From an uncultured Eubacteriales bacterium (GTDB lineage Bacteria > Bacillota > Clostridia > Oscillospirales > Acutalibacteraceae): a stretch of 64,000 nucleotides of DNA. The notes beneath the pieces were generated by a model. It did not search any database. It was not told where the DNA came from and was given only the letters and a program-made list of their open reading frames with translations. Made by a program: the position numbers and the translations under genes. Of the stretch, positions 8,784 to 18,122 are shown piece after piece. Within the stretch, counting starts at the first letter, position 1; each line of letters starts with the position of its first letter. The DNA is taken from NCBI GenBank assembly GCA_900540085.1, contig UQEU01000009.1, positions 1 to 64,000 on the forward strand, read 5' to 3'.

Positions 8784-9267
8784 TATTTTTATTCTGTTCT
8801 TCTATTTCCTTATAAAAAATGTTTGCTTTTACATACACTTCTATAAAGCCATGTATTACTTCTGCAAGTTCGCCTGCATTATAGTTGACGGGTAAAATAT
8901 GCTCGTCGTCATCAATGAGCAACGGTCCTTTTTCAAGGTCGTTGAATGTCGGCATTAAAGAATATGTATCTTTGGCTTTTACTATTGATATTAAAGTATA
9001 AGGCGCTGTTGCGTTAACAAAACCTTTTACTTTCGTATATTTTTCTATCGTAGAAACATCGCTTTCATCGTTGTGTTCTTTTGTGTAGCAATGTTCTATA
9101 ACTTCTTCGACATACTTTTCAAGTCTGTCGCTTGAATACGGTGCTTTGAGCAGAAGCACTTTGTCTATATCTGCAACTCCGTACTTTTTGCTTTCTCCGC
9201 ACGGTATTCCTATCAAATTTTCATTTTCATCTACATACAAAGAAATTGTATAAAATTCTCTTTCCAT
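8767..9267 (-). CDS. Uncharacterised 166-aa acidic protein
   Basis: A soluble-looking acidic protein without signal peptide or membrane helix (starts MEREFYTISLYVDENENL). I do not recognise a family. Alternating beta-like and helical segments suggest a compact alpha/beta fold. Start chosen at ATG 9265-9267 because GGAGAG lies just upstream. The longer frame starts at a TTG overlapping that ribosome-binding site. It is convergent with the 798-aa gene and divergent from the SDR gene, so it is a single-gene unit. Function unknown. Confidence 0.6.
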   Translation of the reverse strand: MEREFYTISLYVDENENLIGIPCGESKKYGVADIDKVLLLKAPYSSDRLEKYVEEVIEHCYTKEHNDESDVSTIEKYTKVKGFVNATAPYTLISIVKAKDTYSLMPTFNDLEKGPLLIDDDEHILPVNYNAGELAEVIHGFIEVYVKANIFYKEIEEQNKNKKQQL

Positions 9268-9387
9268 AAAATCACTCTCCAAACATATTTTTAATTATAT
9301 AGCATTTAACAGTCTAATGCAACCATAATCCTTTTTGGAATGTTGAAGTTTTTTTCTGTATGTGTTAAAATTTATAAAGGTGATTTT

Positions 9388-10056
9388 ATGAAAACGGTTT
9401 TAATAACAGGCGGAGCAGGCGGTATAGGTAAAGCCTGTGCCGAATTGTTCAAAGACAAAGGCTATGATGTTTATGTAACTGTAAACGAAACGCCTTGCGA
9501 TTTAGACGGTGTAACGAAAATTAAGTGCGACCTTTCAAATACAGATGAAATAGAAAATTTATTTTCGAACTTTGACAGTTTAGATGTTTTGGTAAACAAT
9601 GCAGGAATAAGTTTGATTAAAATGATAAATGATACTACACTTGAAGACTTTGAAAAGGTAATGTCTGTTAATTCAACAGCATCATTTTTCACTTCCAAAT
9701 ACGCAGCACTTCTTATGCTGAAAAAACACAGTGGGAAAATAATAAATATCTCATCTATGTGGGGGCAGGAAGGTGCTTCGTGTGAAGTTGCATATTCTAT
9801 GAGCAAGGCTGCGGTGATTGGTTTAACAAAAGCACTTGCAAAAGAACTTGCACCGTCGGGAATTACGGTTAACTGTGTTTCTCCCGGAATAATTGATACT
9901 GAAATGAACAATATGTTCGACAAAGAAGAACTTGCATCAGAGGTTCCTCTTGGGCGTTTGGGTACTCCTTTTGAAGTTGCAAAAGCCGTATTGTTTTTTG
10001 CAGAAAACGACTATTTGACAGGTCAGATTTTGGGCGTTAACGGCGGTATAATATAG
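9388..10056 (+). CDS. Short-chain dehydrogenase/reductase (FabG-like)
   Basis: A 222-aa classical SDR oxidoreductase. Residues about 5-13 hold the nucleotide-binding TGGAGGIGKA motif (TGxxxGxG), followed by NNAG (about 70), the catalytic Ser in ISSMWGQ and the YSMSK pair (YxxxK), and VSPGIIDTEM. The end GQILGVNGGII is typical of 3-oxoacyl-ACP reductase-like SDRs. The fold binds NAD(P)H and reduces or oxidises a ketone/alcohol. FabG itself usually sits with fatty-acid synthesis genes, which are absent here, so the substrate is open. Start at ATG 9388 follows AAAGGTG by 5 bases. The longer frame has no ribosome-binding site. Confidence 0.85.
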   Translation: MKTVLITGGAGGIGKACAELFKDKGYDVYVTVNETPCDLDGVTKIKCDLSNTDEIENLFSNFDSLDVLVNNAGISLIKMINDTTLEDFEKVMSVNSTASFFTSKYAALLMLKKHSGKIINISSMWGQEGASCEVAYSMSKAAVIGLTKALAKELAPSGITVNCVSPGIIDTEMNNMFDKEELASEVPLGRLGTPFEVAKAVLFFAENDYLTGQILGVNGGII

Positions 10057-10101
10057 GAAAAGTCTTATTTACTTTTTTTATCTGCAAGTTAATATATTTC
10101 T

Positions 10102-10140
10102 AACGGTTTCTGTAAAATAAATTTTCGGAAACCGTTTTTT
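10102..10140 (+). terminator. Rho-independent terminator after the SDR gene
   Basis: AACGGTTTC / GAAACCGTT stem of 9 bp followed by a run of T residues. Confidence 0.75.
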
Positions 10141-10270
10141 TATTGCTGAATTTACGAATAATTGTTGTTTACTTTAAAAAATTAAAATTTATCAAATTGT
10201 ATTTTTATGTATGTTGTGCAGTAAAATAATATTATTTTTTGAAAAATAGTATAAACATTGCACAAAAATA

Positions 10271-10298
10271 TTGCTTTGCCTTTTTTCTGTATTATAAT
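10271..10298 (+). promoter_or_regulatory. Probable sigma-A promoter for the MFS gene
   Basis: TTGCTT (10271-10276), a 16-bp spacer, perfect TATAAT (10293-10298). Confidence 0.5.
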
Positions 10299-10337
10299 TA
10301 AGAAAATATTATCATTTACTTTTATGGGGGAAAAAGG

Positions 10338-12497
10338 ATGGCAAAAGTAAAACAAAAAGTTAATGAATTTATTTCATTTGCGAAAAAATATTGGAATGAA
10401 CCGCCAAAAAACAACTATGTTTCATTTAAAGAAATTGCCAATTTGGGTATAGCAGGCTTCGGTGCTAACTGGACTACGGCGTTGGCAAGCACGATTGCTT
10501 TAGATGCATCAAATTTTTTAGTCGGTGCAAGTATAGGAATTAAACCTCTCGATTTATATGTTATGCTTATAGTGGCTAATATTATAGGTATTCCGATTGC
10601 ATTTTTCAGAGGCTGGTATTTTGACAATCGCAATATGAAAGGCGGCAAATTTTTGCCGTTTTTGTTAAGAACTTCTTTTCCGATTGTTCTTTTATCTACT
10701 ATTTTTGTATGAATGCCGTATGAACAGTGTTCGTACATTGCAAAAATAATAATTGTTGAAGTATTTTATATAGTTATTCAATTTTTTCTTTGCTTTTTTA
10801 ATGAATCCTACGCATATATACAGCAAATAGTTTCGCCGAACGCTCAGGAAAGAGCTACTGTTATGAGCATTTCTCAAATTATTTTTTCAATGGGACCTAC
10901 TATAACAGGGTTTTTAATTCCTACAATTGCAGGGCTTACTTTCGGAATGAATAACATAAATACATACAGATTGATATATCCTGTATTTACTGTTATAGGT
11001 TTAATCATTAATAATATATTTTTCAGAAAAGTCAAAGAACGATTGATTTTACCTAAAAATAAAGTTGAATATGTAAGAATTTCAGACGCAATAAGAGAAG
11101 TTGTTAAAAACAAATATTTTTGGATAATAAACGGTGCCATTTGGATAGGATTTTTAGAATCTGCCGCAGGCGTTATTTTAAATTGGTCATTTGTATATTC
11201 ACACAACGGCGACAAAGCGGCTCAGTTGGGTATAGCAACAACTATAATCGGTAATGCGGCACTTTGGTCTATGTTGCTTGCTCCGCTTGCAATAAAAAAG
11301 TTCGGCAAGAGAAATTTACTTATAATTTGCAATATGTTAAATGTTATTTTGTTTGCAATTCTCTATTTTTCTTATAACAGTTTGATTGCAATATGTGTAA
11401 TAATGTTTTTGAACGGTTTCGTTAATACTTTCGGAAATATATATTTACCAAATATAAATGCCGATATGCGTGACTATCACCAGTGGAAGACAGGCGTAAG
11501 AATTGACGGCTTATTCGGACCTCTCGGTTTAATCGGTACATTTTTAGGCTTTTTTACGGGTATGGTAGTTCCTTCTATTTATGAGAGTATGGGACTTCAC
11601 GAAAATTACGATGTTCTCTATAACGACACACTCAGAAACAATTTGTTTAAAGTCCTTATTATTTGTTCAATAATAGGTGCTGTTTTAAACCTTATACCTT
11701 ATTTGTTTTATGATTTAACCGAAACCAAACATAAAGGTTATGTAAATGTGCTTAAAATCAGAGCAATGTTTGAAGATTACGGCAATAATGATTTAGATGA
11801 TAATGAAATTGCAGAAACTATGAAAATTATTATTGATGCTAAAAAATATTATAATAAGGATAAGTTGAAAATAGACAATTCGGAGTTGAAGGCAGCAAAA
11901 AAGATGCCTAAAAAATCTGCTGAGGAAAAAGAGGCACGACTTGCGGCAATAAGAGCAGCAAGGTCTAAAATAAAAGAAATCAGAGAAATAAATGAAAAAA
12001 TAGATTATGCTCCTATAATAATTGAAGAACTTTCAAAATTCTCTACTCTAAGATATAAAGAACAGTTGGCACAAGCGAAAAAAGTTTTTGAAAACGGTAA
12101 AAATTATAATTATGAGTCTGCCAAAGAAGAATTGCAGCTTGCTAAATCTTTACCTAAAAAAACAAAATCCGAAAAGGAAATTCGTTCTGATGCAATAAAT
12201 CTTGCAAGAAGTAAAAATACATCTGCCAAATTAATGAAAAAATATAAAAATAAAGTTTATAAGCCGACAGATGAACTTAAAAATGAAATTCAAAACAGAA
12301 AAGTAAAAACTTTGGCTGAAACGATAAGGCAACGAAATGATATGAAAAAATATGTAAAAAATGCGTCTGTTTACAGCAGAATAACAGCACCTTACGAGAA
12401 CGCCAAAAACTTGATTTTTCAGGCAGAAAACTATACTCATCTTGATGAAATAGAGAAACTTTATGAAAAAACGGTTGCTCAACAAGTAAATTCATAA
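10338..12497 (+). pseudogene. MFS/GPH-type transporter interrupted by an in-frame TGA
   Basis: One frame of 719 codons is interrupted only by TGA at 10710-10712, after residue 124. The two halves together make a normal MFS transporter of the GPH type: the first half has the N-terminal helices and PIAFFRGWYFDNRNMKGGK, the second continues PYEQCSYIAKIIIVEVFY and carries the remaining helices. A TGG-to-TGA change (Trp before MPYEQ) is the simplest explanation. The C-terminal 200 or so residues are a long, Lys/Glu-rich, helical cytoplasmic tail, unusual for this family. GGGGGAAAAAGG precedes the ATG. TGA terminates other genes here, so recoding is unlikely. The second fragment could restart at ATG 10713 but has no ribosome-binding site. 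Confidence 0.75.
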
Positions 12498-12511
12498 ATA
12501 TATTTTACAGT

Positions 12512-12544
12512 AAAACAAAAGCGTCTTTAGGGCGCTTTTGTTTT
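12512..12544 (+). terminator. Rho-independent terminator
   Basis: A 12-bp stem AAAACAAAAGCG / CGCTTTTGTTTT ending in T residues, 15 bases past the MFS stop codon. Confidence 0.75.
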
Positions 12545-12614
12545 ATTTGTTTAAATAATTTAAAATAATTCTGCCAATATTTTATATTTTATTAGAAAAT
12601 ATAGTCGTTTTGTA

Positions 12615-12643
12615 TATACAATTCGTTTTATTTGTGTTATAAT
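12615..12643 (+). promoter_or_regulatory. Promoter of the aspS-gatCAB operon
   Basis: A perfect TATAAT (12638-12643) with TATACA 17 bp upstream. No T-box-like leader is evident in the short 5' region. Confidence 0.55.
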
Positions 12644-12725
12644 ATCACAGATAATTTGCAGGTATTTGTTGATTTGTCAACATTTTAATAAATCCTGTTA
12701 TAGTTTTGAAAGGATGTTTGCAAAT

Positions 12726-14480
12726 ATGGCATACAGAACACATAATTGTAACGAACTCACTTTTGATAATTTAGGTCAAAAAGTATCTCTTGCGGGATGG
12801 GTAGATACTATTCGTGACCACGGCGGTGTAGCGTTTATTGACCTTCGTGACGAATACGGTGTTACTCAGGTTGTAATTTACGACGACGCATTGCTTCAAA
12901 ATATAAGAAAAGAAACAGTCATTTCTGTTTACGGCGAAGTTGTTAAGCGTGCAGAAGAAACAGTGAATAAAAAGATTGCAACCGGTGAACTTGAAGTAAA
13001 AGTTGAAAAGGTAGAAGTTTTGGGCGATTGTTCAAGAAATCTTCCTTTTGAAATCAGCGAGTCAACTTCAACAAGAGAAGATGTAAGACTTCAGTACAGA
13101 TTTCTTGATTTAAGAAATAAAAAAGTTCACGACAATATTCTTTTCAGAAGTAAAGTTGTTGCGTTTTTGCGTGAGAAGATGACTTCTTTGGGCTTTACGG
13201 AAATAACAACTCCGATTCTCACTTGTTCATCTCCCGAAGGTGCAAGAGACTATATCATTCCGTCAAGAAAACACGAGGGCAAGTTTTATGCTCTGCCTCA
13301 AGCACCGCAGCAATTTAAACAGTTGCTTATGGCTTCAGGTTTTGATAAATATTTCCAAATTGCTCCTTGTTTCAGAGATGAAGACGCAAGGGCAGACCGT
13401 TCTCCCGGTGAGTTTTATCAGCTTGACTTTGAGATGGCTTTTGCAACTCAGGAAGATGTTTTTGCTGTTGCTGAAAATGTACTTTATGATACATTTTCAA
13501 AATTCGGCAACGGTAAAAAAGTAAGTTCCGCACCGTTTAAGAGAATACCTTACGAAGAGGCAATGCTCAAGTACGGTACAGATAAACCCGACCTTCGCAA
13601 CCCACTTGAAATTTGCGACCTTTCAGAGTACTTTGAAACGGTAGATTTTAAACCTTTCCAAAAGAAAATAGTTAGAGGTATAGTTGCACCCGGTTGTGCA
13701 AAAATGAGCAAATCTTTCTTTGAAAAATTGCTTCAATACGCTCTTTCTATTGGTATGAAAGGTCTTGGATATATCACAGTTCTTGAAGACGGAAGTTATA
13801 AAGGTCCTATTGCAAAATTCCTTTCAGATGAGAAAAAAGAGGAACTTCGCAATATGCTTTCTCTTAAACCTGATGACACATTGTTCTTTATCAGTGACGC
13901 TAAAAAAGTTGTTGATATTTATGCAGGTCAAATCAGAACTGCACTCGGCGAAAGAATGGACATTATAGACAAAGACAGATTTGACCTTTGCTTTATCACA
14001 GACTTCCCGATGTATGAAAAAGACGAAGAGGGTAAATTGATATTTACTCACAACCCATTCTCAATGCCTCAAGGCGAGATGGACGCACTTTTAAATCAAG
14101 ACCCGCTTGAAATTAAAGCATATCAGTACGATATTGTCTGCAACGGTGTTGAACTTTCTTCAGGTGCTGTTCGTAACCATCGTCCCGATATAATGATTAA
14201 AGCATTTGAAATGGCAGGCTATACTGCTGAAGATGTAGAGAAAAAGTTTGGTGCATTGTTCAATGCTTTCCACTATGGTGCTCCGCCTCACGCAGGTATG
14301 GCTCCGGGTGTTGACAGAATGATTATGCTTCTTAAAGATGAAGAAAATATCCGTGAAGTTATCGCATTTCCGATGAATTCAAATGCACAAGATATGCTTC
14401 TCGGCGCTCCGAACTATGTTTCCGAGCAACAACTCAGAGAAGTCCACATAAAACTTCGCAGACCTGTTGAAAAAAACTGA
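12726..14480 (+). CDS. aspS: Aspartate--tRNA ligase, probably non-discriminating
   Basis: A 584-aa class II synthetase that charges tRNA-Asp, and perhaps tRNA-Asn, with aspartate. The N-terminal OB-fold anticodon domain (VSLAGWVDTIRDHGG) leads to motif 2 at about 217-236 (FRDEDARADRSPGEFYQLD), the bacterial GAD insertion, and motif 3 (GMAPGVDRM, about 523). The motif 2 loop reads RADRSPGEFYQLD, slightly longer than the common RADRQPEFTQID form. Start at ATG 12726 has AAAGGATG upstream. The 20-codon longer frame does not. It heads a tight operon with gatC, gatA and gatB, so an AspRS that also makes Asp-tRNA-Asn for amidation is likely. This is inferred from context, not residues. Confidence 0.95.
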   Translation: MAYRTHNCNELTFDNLGQKVSLAGWVDTIRDHGGVAFIDLRDEYGVTQVVIYDDALLQNIRKETVISVYGEVVKRAEETVNKKIATGELEVKVEKVEVLGDCSRNLPFEISESTSTREDVRLQYRFLDLRNKKVHDNILFRSKVVAFLREKMTSLGFTEITTPILTCSSPEGARDYIIPSRKHEGKFYALPQAPQQFKQLLMASGFDKYFQIAPCFRDEDARADRSPGEFYQLDFEMAFATQEDVFAVAENVLYDTFSKFGNGKKVSSAPFKRIPYEEAMLKYGTDKPDLRNPLEICDLSEYFETVDFKPFQKKIVRGIVAPGCAKMSKSFFEKLLQYALSIGMKGLGYITVLEDGSYKGPIAKFLSDEKKEELRNMLSLKPDDTLFFISDAKKVVDIYAGQIRTALGERMDIIDKDRFDLCFITDFPMYEKDEEGKLIFTHNPFSMPQGEMDALLNQDPLEIKAYQYDIVCNGVELSSGAVRNHRPDIMIKAFEMAGYTAEDVEKKFGALFNAFHYGAPPHAGMAPGVDRMIMLLKDEENIREVIAFPMNSNAQDMLLGAPNYVSEQQLREVHIKLRRPVEKN

Positions 14481-14489
14481 GGTGTAAAA

Positions 14490-14777
14490 ATGAAAATTGA
14501 CGATAAACTCGTTAAATATCTTGAAAGCCTTGCAAGAATTGAATTGTCCGAAAAAGAAGAAAAATCTATCGGCAGTGAACTTCAGGATATTTTAACATAT
14601 ATAGATAAACTCAATGAACTTGACACAGACGGCGTCGAGGCAATGAGCCACAGTTTCCCGATTACAAATGTAATGAGAAAAGATGAAGTTAAACCGTCAA
14701 TGGAAAATGAAAAAATACTTGCAAATGCACCTATGAAACAAGACGGTTGTTTTGTAGTTCCGAAGACGGTAGAGTAA
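14490..14777 (+). CDS. gatC: Asp-tRNA(Asn)/Glu-tRNA(Gln) amidotransferase subunit C
   Basis: A 95-aa small subunit of the GatCAB amidotransferase, which stabilises GatA and helps assemble the complex. Family hallmarks are the N-terminal helices (LVKYLESLARIELSEKEE), the LNELDTDGVEAM segment and the MRKDEV stretch followed by the C-terminal VPKTVE. Size is normal. It starts 9 bases after the aspS stop with GAGGTG as ribosome-binding site, and gatA follows 13 bases later, so all are co-transcribed. Confidence 0.95.
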   Translation: MKIDDKLVKYLESLARIELSEKEEKSIGSELQDILTYIDKLNELDTDGVEAMSHSFPITNVMRKDEVKPSMENEKILANAPMKQDGCFVVPKTVE

Positions 14778-14790
14778 GGAGGGCGCAGAA

Positions 14791-16254
14791 TTGAATATTT
14801 CAGAATTTAGTGCGCTTGAACTTGCACAGAAAATTAAAAACAAAGAAATTAAGTCAACAGAAGTTGTAGAGGCAGTTGTAAAGCAAATTGAAGAAAGAGA
14901 TGAAACATACAACTGCTATACTTCATATAATGCAGAACTTGCACTTGAAAAGGCAAAAAGTGTGCAGTCAAAGATTGACAACGGCGAAGAGTTGGGATTG
15001 CTTGCAGGTGTTCCTGTCGGAGTAAAAGACAATATTTGTACAAAAGGCGAAGCAACAACCTGTTCTTCAAAAATTTTGTCAAATTTTGTACCGCCATATA
15101 ATGCTACGGTTGTCAATAAGTTGGATGAAAGCGGAGCAGTTACGCTCGGTAAACTCAATATGGATGAGTTTGCCATGGGTTCTACAACAGAAACATCGTA
15201 TTTCGGTGCAACAAAAAACCCGTGGAATAAAGAGCGTGTACCCGGTGGCTCATCAGGTGGTGCTGCGGCAGCAGTTGCCGCTGAAGAAGCAGTTATCGCA
15301 CTCGGCTCGGATACAGGCGGTTCAATCAGACAACCGGCTTCTTTCTGCGGTGTAACAGGACTTAAACCGACTTATGGTTCTGTTTCTCGTTACGGACTTA
15401 TTGCTTATGCTTCATCGCTTGACCAAATAGGTCCTATTTCTAAAAATGTTATGGACGCTGCCGCTCTTTTCTCAATTATCAGCGGAAAAGATGAAAAAGA
15501 CGGAACATCTATGGCAGGCAGTGAGTTCACGCTTGAAGATATAGAAAATTTCGATTTGAAAGGCAAAGTTATAGGAATTCCGTCCGATTATTTCGGTGAA
15601 GGTATAAACGAAGAAGTTGCAAAGTCTGTAATGGAAGTGGCAAGTGTTTTGAAGTTTCTCGGCGCAGAAGTTGAAGAATTTCCTATGCCGATTGTTGAGT
15701 ACGCTATTCCTGCATATTATATAATTGCGTGTGCAGAGGCTTGTTCAAACCTTTCAAGATTTGACGGTATTAAATATGGCTTTTCTGCCGAAAATTGTGA
15801 AAATCTTCGTGATGTTTATTTTAAATCAAGAAGCGAAGGTTTTGGGAGAGAAGTTAAAAAGAGAATAATGCTCGGCAACTTTGTGCTTTCAAGCGGATAT
15901 TATGACGCATATTATAAAAAGGCACTTCAGGCAAAAGGTCTTATTTCAAAGGCTTTTAATGATGCTTTTGAAAAGTATGATTTCTTGCTCGGACCTGTTG
16001 CACCGACAACAGCGTTGAAAATGGGTGAAGGTTTGTCCGACCCTCTTCAAATGTATCTCGGCGATATTTATACCGTAATGATTAATATTGCAGGTGTTCC
16101 TGCTTTATCAATTCCATGCGGATTTGATAAGAATTCAATGCCGATAGGTCTTCAGCTTATAGGCAAACCGTTTGATGAAAAAACAATACTCGGTGCAGGA
16201 AATTGCTTCCAAAACGCAACCGATTATCATAAACAAAAACCAAAATTTGTGTAA
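14791..16254 (+). CDS. gatA: Asp-tRNA(Asn)/Glu-tRNA(Gln) amidotransferase subunit A
   Basis: A 487-aa amidase-signature enzyme that releases ammonia from glutamine and channels it to GatB. The Ser-cis-Ser-Lys catalytic set is intact: Lys79 (VGVKDN), Ser154 (PGGSSGG) and Ser178 (GSDTGGSIRQP), the same numbering as in Staphylococcus aureus GatA. Translation starts at TTG 14791, six bases downstream of AAGGAGGGCG. No ATG gives a better fit. It lies between gatC and gatB with short gaps, consistent with a stoichiometric complex. Confidence 0.96.
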   Translation: MNISEFSALELAQKIKNKEIKSTEVVEAVVKQIEERDETYNCYTSYNAELALEKAKSVQSKIDNGEELGLLAGVPVGVKDNICTKGEATTCSSKILSNFVPPYNATVVNKLDESGAVTLGKLNMDEFAMGSTTETSYFGATKNPWNKERVPGGSSGGAAAAVAAEEAVIALGSDTGGSIRQPASFCGVTGLKPTYGSVSRYGLIAYASSLDQIGPISKNVMDAAALFSIISGKDEKDGTSMAGSEFTLEDIENFDLKGKVIGIPSDYFGEGINEEVAKSVMEVASVLKFLGAEVEEFPMPIVEYAIPAYYIIACAEACSNLSRFDGIKYGFSAENCENLRDVYFKSRSEGFGREVKKRIMLGNFVLSSGYYDAYYKKALQAKGLISKAFNDAFEKYDFLLGPVAPTTALKMGEGLSDPLQMYLGDIYTVMINIAGVPALSIPCGFDKNSMPIGLQLIGKPFDEKTILGAGNCFQNATDYHKQKPKFV

Positions 16255-16266
16255 GGAGGATAAAAG

Positions 16267-17700
16267 ATGGCTGAATACGAACTTGTATGCGGACTTGAAG
16301 TTCATACAGAATTGTCAACAAAAACAAAAATCTTTTGTTCTTGCACAACTGAATTCGGCGGCGAACCGAACACTCATGTTTGTGAAATCTGTTCGGGTAT
16401 GCCGGGCACGCTTCCTGTTGTAAATGAAAAAGTAGTGGAATATGCCATAAGAACAGGACTTGCTACGAATTGTGAAATAACACAGTACAATAAATTTGAC
16501 CGTAAAAACTATTTTTATCCCGATTTGCCGAAAGCGTATCAGGTTTCTCAACTTTATTTGCCTATTTGTCAAAACGGATATGTTGAAATTCATTCTTCCA
16601 AAGGCGGAATGAAAAAGGTCAGAATAAAAGAAATTCACATGGAAGAAGACGCAGGTAAACTTGTACACGACGCATACAGCGATTGTACTCTTGTTGACTA
16701 TAACCGTTGTGGTGTTCCTCTTTTGGAAATCGTTTCCGAACCAGACATTGAGTCTGCTGATGAAGCGGTTGAGTATGTTGAAAAATTGCGTGAAATTCTT
16801 CAGTTTATAGGTGCGTCTGACTGTAAGATGCAGGAGGGCTCTTTGAGAGCAGATGTCAATGTTTCTGTTAAACCTGTCGGCAGTGATGAACTCGGCACAA
16901 GAACAGAAATGAAAAATATCAATACTTTCAAAGGTATTCATCGTGCTATTGAACACGAGTCTGCCCGTCAGATAGACTTGATAGAAGACGGCAAAAAAGT
17001 TGTTCAGGAAACAAGAAGATGGGACGATTCAAAAGGTTATTCTTATGCTATGAGAAGTAAAGAAGATGCTCAGGATTATAAGTATTTTCCCGAACCCGAC
17101 ATTCCTCCGATTTCAATTTCGGATGAAACCATTTCTTTGATTAAATTAAGTTTGCCTGAACTTCCCGATGTTAAAAAGGAAAGATATATCAATGAATACG
17201 GTCTTTCTGAAAAAGACACGGCAAATATATGTTCAAGCGTATATCTTGTAAGAATTTTTGAAAAAACAATTGAAGTTACAAACGACCCGAAAGAAAGTGC
17301 AAAATGGGTACTCGGAGAGTTGATGAAACTTCTTAACGATACTTCAACATTGCCTGAAAATATGAATTTCAGAGCAGAATCTCTCGGCGAAGTCATCAAT
17401 CTTCTCAAAGCAGGTAAAATAAGCCGTGATTCCGCAAAGAAAACATTTAAAGCAGTTTTTGAAGAAGATGTTAACCCACAGGAATATATTGATAAAAATA
17501 ATATGGGACTGATGAGCGATACAGGTGCAATCAAAACTGCAATAGAAGAAGTGCTTGCAAATAATGAAAAAGCCGTAAACGAGTATAAAGACGGTAAAGA
17601 CGCATCATTCAACTTCCTTATCGGACAGTCAATGCGTGCATTGAGAGGTAAAGCTCCTGCAAGCGAAGTTACAAAAATTCTTAAAGAACTTCTTGGTTAA
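16267..17700 (+). CDS. gatB: Asp-tRNA(Asn)/Glu-tRNA(Gln) amidotransferase subunit B
   Basis: A 477-aa GatB, the kinase/transamidase subunit that phosphorylates and amidates the misacylated Asp- or Glu-tRNA. It opens with the typical YELVCGLEVHTELSTKTK and shows the zinc-site cysteines (CSCTTEFGG, CEICSGMPG). RKNYFYPDLPKAYQVSQ and REGSL-like QEGSLRADVNVS motifs, and the C-terminal YqeY-like tail (FLIGQSMRALRGKA), are present. AAGGAGG precedes the ATG by 8 bases. It is the last gene of the operon, closed by a strong terminator. The complex supplies Asn-tRNA and/or Gln-tRNA. Confidence 0.97.
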   Translation: MAEYELVCGLEVHTELSTKTKIFCSCTTEFGGEPNTHVCEICSGMPGTLPVVNEKVVEYAIRTGLATNCEITQYNKFDRKNYFYPDLPKAYQVSQLYLPICQNGYVEIHSSKGGMKKVRIKEIHMEEDAGKLVHDAYSDCTLVDYNRCGVPLLEIVSEPDIESADEAVEYVEKLREILQFIGASDCKMQEGSLRADVNVSVKPVGSDELGTRTEMKNINTFKGIHRAIEHESARQIDLIEDGKKVVQETRRWDDSKGYSYAMRSKEDAQDYKYFPEPDIPPISISDETISLIKLSLPELPDVKKERYINEYGLSEKDTANICSSVYLVRIFEKTIEVTNDPKESAKWVLGELMKLLNDTSTLPENMNFRAESLGEVINLLKAGKISRDSAKKTFKAVFEEDVNPQEYIDKNNMGLMSDTGAIKTAIEEVLANNEKAVNEYKDGKDASFNFLIGQSMRALRGKAPASEVTKILKELLG

Positions 17701-17718
17701 TTTAATAAAACGATGTAA

Positions 17719-17748
17719 AAAAAAAACGGGCATTTGCCCGTTTTTTTT
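17719..17748. terminator. Terminator of the gatCAB operon (convergent)
   Basis: CGGGC / GCCCG stem flanked by an A-run and a T-run. The minus-strand gene at 17747 ends here too. Confidence 0.85.
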
Positions 17749-17986
17749 ATTCAACATCATTGTAAATTTCAAAACCAAACAGTTCTACAATAATTCCTCT
17801 ATCGTAATTTTGTACTTTGCCTTCTTTTTCTGCTTCTTCTTCAGAAATTAGGCGTTTAACTTTTGAGATTTTATATGTAAGTGATTTGTACTCTACCGTA
17901 CCGCCGTCTTTTAACTGTGTGCGAATGGGAAACATTATAACTAAAATAATTAAAATTGTTATTATGACAGTTATATGTTTTTTCAT
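17747..17986 (-). CDS. Small membrane-anchored protein of unknown function
   Basis: A 79-aa protein with an N-terminal hydrophobic segment (ITVIITILIILVIMFPI) that can act as membrane anchor or uncleaved signal, followed by a soluble part rich in Lys/Glu (LKDGGTVEYKSLTYKISKV ... GIIVELFGFEIYND). Proteins of this shape are widespread in clostridia without known role. AGGTG precedes the ATG. It is convergent with gatB and divergent from spoVAD. Confidence 0.65.
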   Translation of the reverse strand: MKKHITVIITILIILVIMFPIRTQLKDGGTVEYKSLTYKISKVKRLISEEEAEKEGKVQNYDRGIIVELFGFEIYNDVE

Positions 17987-18122
17987 TATAATTCACCTCA
18001 TCTTAATAATTATATCAATATAATTATATCAATATTTTAATTTGTTTGCATGTTTGCAAATAAATTATTATCTTTACTATATTTGTCAATGTTTTGGCAA
18101 TAATAACATTGAGGTGTTTTAT

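Noticed and set aside
9343..9371. TTGAAG-17-TAAAAT promoter for the SDR gene
   Set aside because: The predicted transcript start would fall inside the ribosome-binding site. A different promoter is more likely.
10710..10712. TGA as a Trp or selenocysteine codon
   Set aside because: TGA is used as a normal stop elsewhere in the window, and no SECIS-like hairpin was apparent next to it. A nonsense mutation is simpler.
16315..17612. Long minus-strand open frames (213 and 178 codons) inside gatB
   Set aside because: Shadows of the gatB reading frame. No ribosome-binding site and no coherent protein features.
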